The position numbers were made by a program, and so were the translations under genes. Below, in pieces: positions 7,794-13,949 of a stretch of DNA of 27,666 nt. The notes under the pieces are model-generated. The model was given only the letters and a program-made list of their open reading frames with translations. It was not told the DNA's origin and ran no database searches. The stretch is from assembly GCA_964595575.1 (NCBI GenBank), contig CAZQRA010000035.1, positions 1-27,666 of the forward strand, in the 5' to 3' direction. Every line of letters starts with the position of its first letter. Within the stretch, counting starts at the first letter, position 1. Source of the stretch: PALSA-612 sp964595575 (GTDB taxonomy: Bacteria; Actinomycetota; Thermoleophilia; Gaiellales; Gaiellaceae).

Positions 7794-8405
7794 CTGGCGA
7801 AGGGCAGCGTGACCGGCGTCCAGAGTCGGCTCTCCGTGGGAGACGAGGACGCGCTCCACCGGCAGCTCCAGGAGGGGGCGCAGGCACTCCCGCACCTGGG
7901 CATGGCCGCCGCCCCGGGGGCGCCAGGACGCCGGGCAGAGGCGGAGCTGCCCGCCGCCGGCGCCGAGGACGGCGTCGCCGAAGACGAGCGCCCGCTTGCC
8001 GGGAAGCCAGTAGGCGACCTCGCTGCCGCGCACGGCGAAGGCCTCGATCCCTCCGGGAAGGGGATCCCCTGCTCGGAAGAGGTCGCTGGGGGGCCCGACC
8101 CTGCGCTCGACGGGGGCGCGGGCGGGGGCGTGGGCCCACAGCCTTCCCCGATACCTCTCGGCCAGACGGCGGGCGCTGCGCCCGTGCCAGTAGACGGTGA
8201 GGAGAATGTGGACGGCCCCGCCTGCCCGCTCCACGTCACGGTCGAGGGCGGCCAGGAAGCGCTCCTCGTCCTCGGGCGGAACCAGGGGGTCGATCAGGCA
8301 GACGCCGTCCCCCGTCTCCAGGTAGAGGCAAGCGACCTCCTGCCGCCACTCGGGGTGGCGCCCCGTCCAGCGCCACAGCCCTGCGTCGATCTCCTCTACC
8401 TGCAT
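7776..8405 (-). CDS. Metallo-beta-lactamase-fold protein with degenerate metal site
   Basis: The 209-residue product resembles MBL-fold hydrolases. It has the N-terminal strand pattern with CLYLETGDGVCLIDPLVPP, a central segment where the metal motif should be, VFGDAVLG with the bridging-type Asp144, and VLVSHGEPTLDAG with His190. The canonical T-H-x-H-x-D-H is replaced by TVYWHGR at 70-76, so the four usual ligands at those positions are absent and only a shifted His74 remains. It may bind no metal or have another role. The start codon overlaps the xylB start by 2 nt within GCATGC. It is convergent with the isomerase gene. A link to sugar catabolism is suggested only by position. Confidence 0.7.
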   Translation of the reverse strand: MQVEEIDAGLWRWTGRHPEWRQEVACLYLETGDGVCLIDPLVPPEDEERFLAALDRDVERAGGAVHILLTVYWHGRSARRLAERYRGRLWAHAPARAPVERRVGPPSDLFRAGDPLPGGIEAFAVRGSEVAYWLPGKRALVFGDAVLGAGGGQLRLCPASWRPRGGGHAQVRECLRPLLELPVERVLVSHGEPTLDAGHAALRQLVGGP

Positions 8406-9864
8406 GCCTGAGCAGCCTACCCTGGTCGGGATCGACGTGGGTACGACCGGGGTGAAGGCGCTTGCCCTCTCGCCCCAGGGCCGGCTCGTGGCCTCGGCTG
8501 AGGAAGGCTACCCGCTCTCCACCCCCAAGCCGGGCTGGGCCGAGCAGGATCCCGAGGACTGGCAGCGGGCCGTCGAGCGGGCTTTGAGCCGGCTAGGGAC
8601 GGAGCCAGTTGCGCTCGGCTTCTCGGGACAGATGCACGGGCTCGTGTGCCTCGACCGCCACGGCCGCGTCCTCCGCCCCGCCATCCTCTGGAACGACCAG
8701 CGCACCGCAGCCGAGTGCGCGGAGATCGAGGAGCGGGTGGGCCGGGAGCGGTTGATCGCCCTCACCGGCAATCGCGCCCTTCCCGGCTTCACCGCTCCCA
8801 AGCTGCTCTGGCTTCGCCGTCACGAGCCGCAGGTGTACGCCCGCATCCACAGGATTGTGCTGCCCAAGGACTACGTGCGCCTGCGCTTGACCGGCGAGTG
8901 GGCGATCGACGCCGCCGACGCGTCGGGCACGCTCCTCTTCGACGTCGCCCGCCGCAGCTGGAGCGAGGAGGTACTGGCGGCGCTCGGGATCCCGGCCGAG
9001 TGGCTTCCGCCGGTGCGGGAGTCGACCGAGGTGGCGGGGGCGGGCGACCAGCAGGCGGCGGCGCTGGGGGTGGGGGTGATCGAGCCGGGGATGGTGTCGG
9101 TGGTGCTCGGGACCTCGGGCGTCGTCCTCGCCCCCCTCGCCGCCTACGCGCACGATCGGGAGGGTCGCGTCCACGCCTTCTGCCACGCCCTGCCCGGCCG
9201 GTGGGAGGTGATGGGGGTCATGCTGTCAGCCGCCGGCTCGCTGCGGTGGTTCCGCGACGCGCTCGCCCCCGGCGCCTCCTACGCGGAGCTGACCGCCGAG
9301 GCCGCGCGCTGGCCTGCCGGGGCGGAAGGGCTCGTCTTCCTTCCCTACCTCCAAGGGGAGCGCACGCCCCACGCCGACCCCTCCGCGCGAGCCGTGTTCC
9401 AGGGACTGTCCCTCAGGCATGACCGGGGCGGCCTCGTCCGGGCGCTGCTGGAAGGGGTGGCCTACGGCCTGCGCGATTCGTTGGAGCTCCTCAAGGAGCT
9501 GGGCGTCGCCCCGGCGGCGGGGAGAGTTTCAGGCGGCGGGGCAAAGAGCCGACTTTGGCTCCGCATCGTCGCCTCCGTGCTCGGCCTTCCCCTCGAGGTG
9601 CCCGCAGTCGAGGAGGGGTCGGCCTACGGGGCCTGCCTCCTGGCGGGGGTGAAGGCAGGCGTGTTCGCCGACGCCCACGAGGCGGTCGAGCGCTGCGTGA
9701 GGGTGCGGGAGACGATCGAGCCCGTGGCCGAGTGGCGGCCAGTCTACGAGGACGGGTACGCTCGCTTCCGCGCCCTCTATCCAGCCCTGCGATCCGTGGA
9801 GGAACGCCGGGCGGCGTGGCCACCGACTTCGCCATGGCCGAGGGCCGCGGCCGCACCCGAGTGA
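8404..9864 (+). CDS. xylB: Xylulokinase (FGGY family) with a foreign C-terminal tail
   Basis: The enzyme phosphorylates D-xylulose with ATP, feeding the pentose phosphate pathway. FGGY-family features run through the protein: the N-terminal phosphate loop VGIDVGTTGVKALALS, ALGFSGQMHGLV and ILWNDQRTAAE. The C-terminal domain has VVLGTSGVVLAP, LPYLQGERTPHADP, VAYGLRDSLELL and VSGGGAKSRLWLRI. The normal end of the family falls near YARFRALYPALRS at about residue 465. The last 20 or so residues (after SVEERRAAW) are read from the SDR remnant in another frame, so the native stop appears lost by deletion. The rest is intact and probably active. No Shine-Dalgarno is visible, and the start codon overlaps that of the divergent MBL-fold gene. 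Confidence 0.92.
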   Translation: MPEQPTLVGIDVGTTGVKALALSPQGRLVASAEEGYPLSTPKPGWAEQDPEDWQRAVERALSRLGTEPVALGFSGQMHGLVCLDRHGRVLRPAILWNDQRTAAECAEIEERVGRERLIALTGNRALPGFTAPKLLWLRRHEPQVYARIHRIVLPKDYVRLRLTGEWAIDAADASGTLLFDVARRSWSEEVLAALGIPAEWLPPVRESTEVAGAGDQQAAALGVGVIEPGMVSVVLGTSGVVLAPLAAYAHDREGRVHAFCHALPGRWEVMGVMLSAAGSLRWFRDALAPGASYAELTAEAARWPAGAEGLVFLPYLQGERTPHADPSARAVFQGLSLRHDRGGLVRALLEGVAYGLRDSLELLKELGVAPAAGRVSGGGAKSRLWLRIVASVLGLPLEVPAVEEGSAYGACLLAGVKAGVFADAHEAVERCVRVRETIEPVAEWRPVYEDGYARFRALYPALRSVEERRAAWPPTSPWPRAAAAPE

Positions 9865-9994
9865 CGCCCGAGCTGGCCGGGATGATGCGGCCTGAGGACG
9901 TGGCTGAGGTGGTCGTCTTCGTCCTCAGCCGTCCCCGCCGGCACCGCGTGCTCGAGGTCTCCTTTCGGCCGTCGAGGAGCCCTCGTGGGGGTAG
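9801..9994 (+). pseudogene. C-terminal remnant of a short-chain dehydrogenase/reductase
   Basis: From 9801 the frame reads GTPGGVATDFAM, the typical PG-x-V-x-T segment near the SDR C-terminus. It continues with VTPELAGMMRPEDVAEVVVF and HRVLEVSFRP, the usual end of the family. A one-base slip near 9970 changes frame; the other frame then reads VEEPSWG and stops at TAG 9992-9994, a plausible native terminus. The Rossmann half, the catalytic Tyr-x3-Lys and the start are missing, and the fragment is joined directly to the 3' end of xylB. It is a dead gene remnant, most likely from the same sugar operon. Confidence 0.65.
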
Positions 9995-10529
9995 TCCGCC
10001 TGAGCCTTCTCTCCGCGGCCAGGATCAACGACCTCGTCCTGGCCGGCGCCCGTGCCTCCCAGCGGGTGGCGGTGGTGGCCGTGGCCAGTCGCGACCGAAG
10101 GCGGGTCGAGGCCTATGCCCGCGAGCGCGGCCTTCCCCGTGCCCACGGCTGCTACGAGGCGCTCCTCGCTTCCACGGCCTCCTCCGCTTCCCCAGCGCCG
10201 TCGTGGCCGAGCTCGCCTGCTCCTTCACCAGCGAGCACGTGAGCCTGGAGGCGATCGGAAGCGACGGCACCCTTCTCCTCTCCGACCCCTGGCATAGCCG
10301 CCGGCCGGTCATCGTCCACGACGGACGGGGGATTCGCGGGGAGCCGGCCGACGCCTACCGGCTAGAGCTGGAGAACCTCGCCGACGCTGTCCAAGGAGTG
10401 GCGACTCCTCTCCTTGGTCGCGAGGACGCGCTCGGCCAGGCGCGGGCGCTCGAAGCGCTCTACCGCTGGGCCGAGACGGGCCGGCCGGTAGCCGTGGAAC
10501 AAACCGGCCGACCGCCCTCCTCCGTATAA
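9985..10529 (+). pseudogene. Second Gfo/Idh/MocA oxidoreductase, internally deleted and frameshifted
   Basis: From the GTG at 9985 one frame encodes a Gfo/Idh N-terminus: VRLSLLSAARINDLVLAG, VAVVAVASRDRRRVEAYA, then ERGLPRAHGCYEALLAS. Near 10170 homology jumps to a second frame that gives the C-terminal domain: LRFPSAVVAELACSFTSEH, LEAIGSDGTLLLSDPW, YRLELENLADAVQG, LGREDALGQARALEALYRWA, ending at TAA 10527-10529. The segment between, holding the EKP lysine and the catalytic Asp/His, is absent; about 130-150 residues are lost compared with the family. The GTG start overlaps the SDR remnant's stop by 10 nt, as in an intact operon. The product would be inactive. Confidence 0.75.
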
Positions 10530-10545
10530 AGAGGGGACATTCCCC
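10525..10545 (+). promoter_or_regulatory. Cupredoxin promoter with possible operator dyad
   Basis: TATAAA (10525-10530) is a near-consensus -10 box overlapping the stop of the Gfo/Idh remnant. Just downstream GGGGA-CAT-TCCCC (10533-10545) is a perfect 5-bp inverted repeat covering the expected transcription start, a place where a repressor would act. A Shine-Dalgarno AAGGAGG follows at 10555-10561. No good -35 was seen. Confidence 0.45.
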
Positions 10546-10567
10546 GTCGACCCGAAGGAGGATGACC

Positions 10568-10921
10568 GTGCACGGAGCGATTGCCCTTTCCCTCCTCGCC
10601 GGCGGGCTCGCCCTGGCCGGCACCGCCGGCGCCGCCCCGCCCAAGCTCTTGGGAACGGTGGGGCCCGGCTTCACGATCACGCTCAAGGACGCCAAGGGCA
10701 AGACCGTGAGGACGCTCAAGGCCGGCAAGTACACGATCGTGGTCAGAGACAAGTCGCCCATCCACGACTTCCACCTGAGCGGCCCGGGGGTGGACAAGGT
10801 CATCACCGGGATCGCGTTCACCGGCGCGAAGACGGTCACCGTGACCCTCAAGAAGGGGATGTACAGCTTCGTCTGCGACCCCCACGCTTCCACCATGCAC
10901 GGAGGGTTCGCCGTCAAGTAG
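10568..10921 (+). CDS. Exported plastocyanin/cupredoxin-like copper protein
   Basis: This small exported type-1 copper protein probably shuttles electrons or binds copper outside the membrane. The hydrophobic N-terminus MHGAIALSLLAGGLALAGTAGA is a signal peptide ending at an AxA-type site. The mature part is a beta-sandwich with the copper ligands visible: His66 in SPIHDFHL, then Cys103, His106 and Met110 in FVCDPHASTMHGGF. Two starts compete: ATG 10562 abuts AAGGAGG, while GTG 10568 lies 6 nt behind it at normal spacing, so GTG is preferred. It has its own promoter and is followed by a hairpin, so it is probably a single-gene unit. The redox partner is unknown, although heme A synthase nearby shows that aerobic respiration is present. 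Confidence 0.82.
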   Translation: MHGAIALSLLAGGLALAGTAGAAPPKLLGTVGPGFTITLKDAKGKTVRTLKAGKYTIVVRDKSPIHDFHLSGPGVDKVITGIAFTGAKTVTVTLKKGMYSFVCDPHASTMHGGFAVK

Positions 10922-10933
10922 CCGCGCCCGGCA

Positions 10934-10961
10934 GGCGGGCGGCGCCAGCGGGCCGCCCGCC
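10934..10961. terminator. GC-rich hairpin between convergent genes
   Basis: GGCGGGCGGC (10934-10943) pairs perfectly over 10 bp with GCCGCCCGCC (10952-10961) around an 8-nt loop. It lies in the 61-nt gap between the ends of the cupredoxin gene and the minus-strand JAMM gene, so it could stop both transcripts. There is no T tract on either side, as is common in GC-rich actinobacteria. Confidence 0.5.
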
Positions 10962-10982
10962 CGCGCTCCCTGCCCGCCGGGG

Positions 10983-11363
10983 CTACTCCTCGGTCAGCGG
11001 CAGCCTCTCGACACGACCGTCCACGATCCGCCAGGCGGCGAGCTCGCCGGTGGGCCGGGAGAGGATGAGGTAGGGGCGACCCTGCCACTGGCCGATGTTG
11101 GCGATGTCGGTCTGGGAAGGGCGGGCCGAGTCGGTGGGGTGGGAGTGGAAGACGGCCAGCTCGTAGCCCTCATCCTCGAGGAAGAAGTCGTCGGGGCTTC
11201 CCGGCTCGAGCTGGAAGCGGTAGGGGCTCTGGGCGGCGTTGCGGCCGGGCAGGTAGCGGACGGCGACGCCGTCGCGGAAGGCGAGAAGACCGCAGGCCTC
11301 GTTGGGCGCCTCGGCGGCGGCGTGAGCTTCCAGCTGACGGCGGATCGCCTCCGGGACTACCAC
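10983..11363 (-). CDS. mec: JAMM/MPN-family metallopeptidase (Mec-type, CysO-cysteine hydrolase)
   Basis: In Mycobacterium tuberculosis, Mec releases cysteine from the CysO-cysteine adduct by cutting after the carrier's Gly-Gly end. This 126-residue protein is a complete JAB1/MPN domain. It has the catalytic Glu22 in NEACGLL and the zinc motif HSHPTDSARPSQTD with His73, His75 and Asp86 in the classic HxH-x10-D spacing, with Ser83. It is the last gene of the cysteine operon; its GTG start overlaps the CysM stop by 7 nt (GTGGTAG), implying translational coupling. With the preceding gene encoding CysO fused to CysM, it could also process that precursor. The family call is firm; the substrate is inferred from the operon. 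Confidence 0.9.
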   Translation of the reverse strand: MVVPEAIRRQLEAHAAAEAPNEACGLLAFRDGVAVRYLPGRNAAQSPYRFQLEPGSPDDFFLEDEGYELAVFHSHPTDSARPSQTDIANIGQWQGRPYLILSRPTGELAAWRIVDGRVERLPLTEE

Positions 11364-12565
11364 CAGTGGCCGCGCTCCATGGCGGCCTCAGGATCGGGGG
11401 CGTCCCAGAAGTCGGCCGACAAGTACTTCCAGCCGCCGTCGGCCAGGATGCAGACGATGACGCTCCCCGGCTCCAGCTCCTTGGCCAGCTTGCGGGCGAC
11501 GTGCACGACCGCTCCCGAAGAGACGCCGGCGAAGATGCCCTCCTTGCGGAGGAGGAGCTTCGTCCCCGCCGCCGCCTCGCCGTTGCTGACGAGCACCTTG
11601 CGGTCGAGCTTGGACACGTCCAGGATGGGCGGCACGTAGCCGTCGTCGAGCGAGCGCAAGCCCATGACGAGGTCGCCGGGAAGGGGCTCGGCGGCGGCCA
11701 CCATGACGTCGGGGAATGCTTCCCGCAATCGGTCGCCGGTCCCCATGAGGGTGCCCCCGGTGCCCAGGCCGGCGACGAGGCAGTCCACCCGATCGAGCGC
11801 CTCCACGATCTCGGCTCCCGTGCCCTCGTAGTGGGCCCGGGGGTTGGCCTCGTTGGCGTACTGGAAGGGCATGTAGTACTTGGGCTCCCGCTGGGCGATC
11901 TCCAGGGCCAGGCGCACGGCCCCGTTCGACCCCTCCTCCGGCGGCGACTCGATGATGTCCGCGCCGAACAGGCGGAGCAGGCGCTTGCGCTCCTCGGTGG
12001 CGTTGGCCGGCATGACGCAGGTGAGCTTGTAGCCCTTGAGGCGGGCGATGAAGGCAAGCGAGATACCGGTGTTCCCGCTCGTCGGCTCGAGCAGCTCGCG
12101 GCCCGGCTCGAGCTCGCCCGAGGCTTCCGCTGCCTCGATCATGGTCTTGGCGATCCGGTCCTTGATCGAGCCGGTGGGGTTCTGCCCCTCCAGCTTGGCG
12201 TACAGGCGCACCCCCGCTGGGGCGATGCGGGACAGCTCCACCAGGGGGGTGTGGCCCACGAGGTCGAGCAAGGAGTGGGCCAGCATCCCGGTTCGCTGAC
12301 CGCCGGCCATGGCGGGGAGGAGGATGACGGTCGATTGCTCGGCCACCGGGGTGTCGAGCCCGTCCAGGGTGCGCACGTCCTCGCCCTCCACGTAGACGTT
12401 GACGAAGGGAGCGATGGCCCCGTCGGCGAAGATCTGGCCGCGCAGGGCCGGAAAGCGGGTGGTCAGGTCCTCGAGGACGTCCCTGACCGTCTGTCCCGAT
12501 ACCTCCACCTCCCGGGCGCCGCCGGTCTCAGCCCGCAGGGTGGGGGGGATCCGTACCTTGGGCAC
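11357..12565 (-). CDS. cysM: CysO-CysM fusion: ubiquitin-like sulfur carrier joined to O-phosphoserine sulfhydrylase
   Basis: Residues 1-89 are a MoaD/ThiS-type beta-grasp carrier, from PKVRIPPTLRAETGG to VILLPAMAGG, whose Gly88-Gly89 is where CysO normally ends. No stop follows: five residues (QRTGM, Met94) lead straight into a complete PLP-dependent cysteine synthase. That part shows LVGHTPLVELS, the PLP lysine Lys135 in NPTGSIKDRIAK, PTSGNTGISLA, GLGTGGTLMGTG and the C-terminal DGGWKYLSADFW shared with M. tuberculosis CysM. The Arg in GLRSLDDGYVPP seems to match the residue that reads O-phosphoserine in that enzyme (recalled, not checked). The GTG start 1 nt after the E1 gene's stop is the only suitable start for the carrier. 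The carrier needs a free Gly-Gly end to be activated, so the fusion must be processed, be an error, or work differently. Confidence 0.85.
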   Translation of the reverse strand: MPKVRIPPTLRAETGGAREVEVSGQTVRDVLEDLTTRFPALRGQIFADGAIAPFVNVYVEGEDVRTLDGLDTPVAEQSTVILLPAMAGGQRTGMLAHSLLDLVGHTPLVELSRIAPAGVRLYAKLEGQNPTGSIKDRIAKTMIEAAEASGELEPGRELLEPTSGNTGISLAFIARLKGYKLTCVMPANATEERKRLLRLFGADIIESPPEEGSNGAVRLALEIAQREPKYYMPFQYANEANPRAHYEGTGAEIVEALDRVDCLVAGLGTGGTLMGTGDRLREAFPDVMVAAAEPLPGDLVMGLRSLDDGYVPPILDVSKLDRKVLVSNGEAAAGTKLLLRKEGIFAGVSSGAVVHVARKLAKELEPGSVIVCILADGGWKYLSADFWDAPDPEAAMERGHWW

Positions 12566-12566
12566 C

Positions 12567-13745
12567 TCAGTGCACCCCTGCCGGGCGGCCCTGGCAGAAC
12601 TCGACGTAGTCCACGTACTCGGTGATGGTGGGGGACTCGCCGCACACGGGGCAGCGAGGATCGCGCCGCAACGCCACCTCGGTGAAGGAGGGAGCGAGGG
12701 CGTCGAAGAGGAGAAGCCGGCCCACCAGGGGCTCGCCGATGCCGAGCACGAGCTTGAGGGCCTCGTTGGCCTGGATGGAGCCCACGATCCCCGGCAACAC
12801 CCCCAGGACGCCACCCTCGGCGCAGCTCGGCGCCAGCTCAGGCGGGGGTGGCTGGGGGAAGAGGCAGCGGTAGCAGGGCCCCTCGCCGGGCTTGAACACG
12901 GTGACCTGACCCTCGAAGCGGAAGATGGAGCCGTGGACGACGGGGATGCCGTGCCAGACGGAGGCGTCGTTGAGGAGGTAGCGGGTAGGGAAGTTGTCGG
13001 CCCCGTCCACGATCACGTCCCAGCCTTCGCCCAGGATGCGATCGACGTTCTCCGAGGTCAGCCGCTCTCGGAACACCTTCACCTGCACGTCCGGGTTGAG
13101 GGCCTCGATCGTGCGCCTGGCCGACTCCGCCTTGGGCTCGCCCAGGCGCTCGGTGGAGTGGACGATCTGGCGCTGGAGGTTGGTGGCGTCCACCACGTCG
13201 TCGTCCACGATCCCGATGGTGCCGACCCCGGCGGCGGCCAGGTAGAGGGAGGCGGGCGAGCCTAGCCCTCCGGCGCCGATGAGGAGCATGCGCGAGTCGA
13301 GGAGCTTGAGCTGCCCCTGCTCGCCTACCTCGGGAATGAGCAGGTGGCGGCTGTACCGAGCCCTCTGCTCGGGCCCCAGCGAGCGGTCGGCGACGGTGGG
13401 ATAGCCGCTTCGCTTCCACTCCACGAACCCGCCGGCCAGGTTGACGACGCTGGTGTAGCCCAGCTCCTCCAGGGTCTTGGTGGCGAAGGCAGACCGCGCT
13501 CCGCTGGCGCAGTAGACGACGATGGGGGTGGAGCGGTCGGGGACGGCGCTCTCCACCCGAGACTCCAGCGAGCCCCGGGGGATGTGGACGGCGCCGGGAA
13601 TGTGGCCCTCGTCCCACTCCTCCCGCTCGCGCACGTCCAAGAACACGGGGGGCCGGCCGTCCTCGAGGAGCTTGGCGGCCGTCTGGACGCCGATCTCCTG
13701 GATCTGGGCCTTGACCTGCTGCAGGAGCTCGCGGTAGGTGGGCAT
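12567..13745 (-). CDS. moeZ: Rhodanese-E1 activating enzyme (MoeZ/MoeB-type adenylyltransferase and sulfurtransferase)
   Basis: This enzyme adenylates the Gly-Gly end of a ubiquitin-like carrier and gives it sulfur. Residues 1-115 are a rhodanese domain with the active-site Cys79 in VVYCASGARS. Residues 125-392 are a ThiF/MoeB E1 domain: nucleotide loop IGAGGLGSPASLYL (156-169), the arginine in NLQRQIVH, IVDGADNFPTRYLLND, zinc cysteines C291xxC294 and C365xxC368, and Cys308 in the APSCAEGGVLG loop. The domain order is reversed from the familiar MoeZ, where rhodanese is C-terminal. It is first in the cysteine operon, 1 nt before the CysO-CysM gene, and starts 10 nt downstream of a strong -10 box. 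It probably supplies CysO thiocarboxylate and may also serve molybdopterin or thiamine synthesis. Confidence 0.92.
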   Translation of the reverse strand: MPTYRELLQQVKAQIQEIGVQTAAKLLEDGRPPVFLDVREREEWDEGHIPGAVHIPRGSLESRVESAVPDRSTPIVVYCASGARSAFATKTLEELGYTSVVNLAGGFVEWKRSGYPTVADRSLGPEQRARYSRHLLIPEVGEQGQLKLLDSRMLLIGAGGLGSPASLYLAAAGVGTIGIVDDDVVDATNLQRQIVHSTERLGEPKAESARRTIEALNPDVQVKVFRERLTSENVDRILGEGWDVIVDGADNFPTRYLLNDASVWHGIPVVHGSIFRFEGQVTVFKPGEGPCYRCLFPQPPPPELAPSCAEGGVLGVLPGIVGSIQANEALKLVLGIGEPLVGRLLLFDALAPSFTEVALRRDPRCPVCGESPTITEYVDYVEFCQGRPAGVH

Positions 13746-13755
13746 TGGTTTCAAA

Positions 13756-13784
13756 AGTATAGCGATGGCAGGGCCCGCTGTCAG
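13756..13784 (-). promoter_or_regulatory. Sigma70-type promoter of the cysteine operon
   Basis: On the minus strand CTGACA (13779-13784) and TATACT (13756-13761) are separated by exactly 17 nt, each matching consensus at five of six bases. The ATG of the rhodanese-E1 gene lies 10 nt beyond the -10 with no Shine-Dalgarno, so the leader should be only about 3-5 nt. This is the best promoter in the window. Confidence 0.65.
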
Positions 13785-13936
13785 CTGAGCCCGCCGCAGC
13801 GATCTTGGCACGAGAACGTATCCCGCCGGCGCACGATTCCCCGGTAGCCTCGGGCCCGGAGGGGGCGCGGGGGCTCCCGACAAGGACACCGGGGCGAGCG
13901 CCCCCGAAGGATCGTTGGGCGACGGGGCAAGGCCGG

Positions 13937-13942
13937 TATCGT
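13937..13942 (+). promoter_or_regulatory. -10-like TATCGT, leaderless start of the TPR gene
   Basis: TATCGT lies 7 nt before the GTG of the TPR protein gene, with no Shine-Dalgarno between. The start is otherwise supported because the membrane anchor follows at once. Confidence 0.35.
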
Positions 13943-13949
13943 CGAGCGG

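Noticed and set aside
9555..10529. A single fused protein from the 324-codon frame covering the xylB end, SDR and Gfo/Idh tail
   Set aside because: The frame is out of phase with xylB, begins inside it without a start signal, and its parts are the C-terminal ends of two unrelated enzymes joined by low-complexity shadow sequence. Two remnants explain it better.
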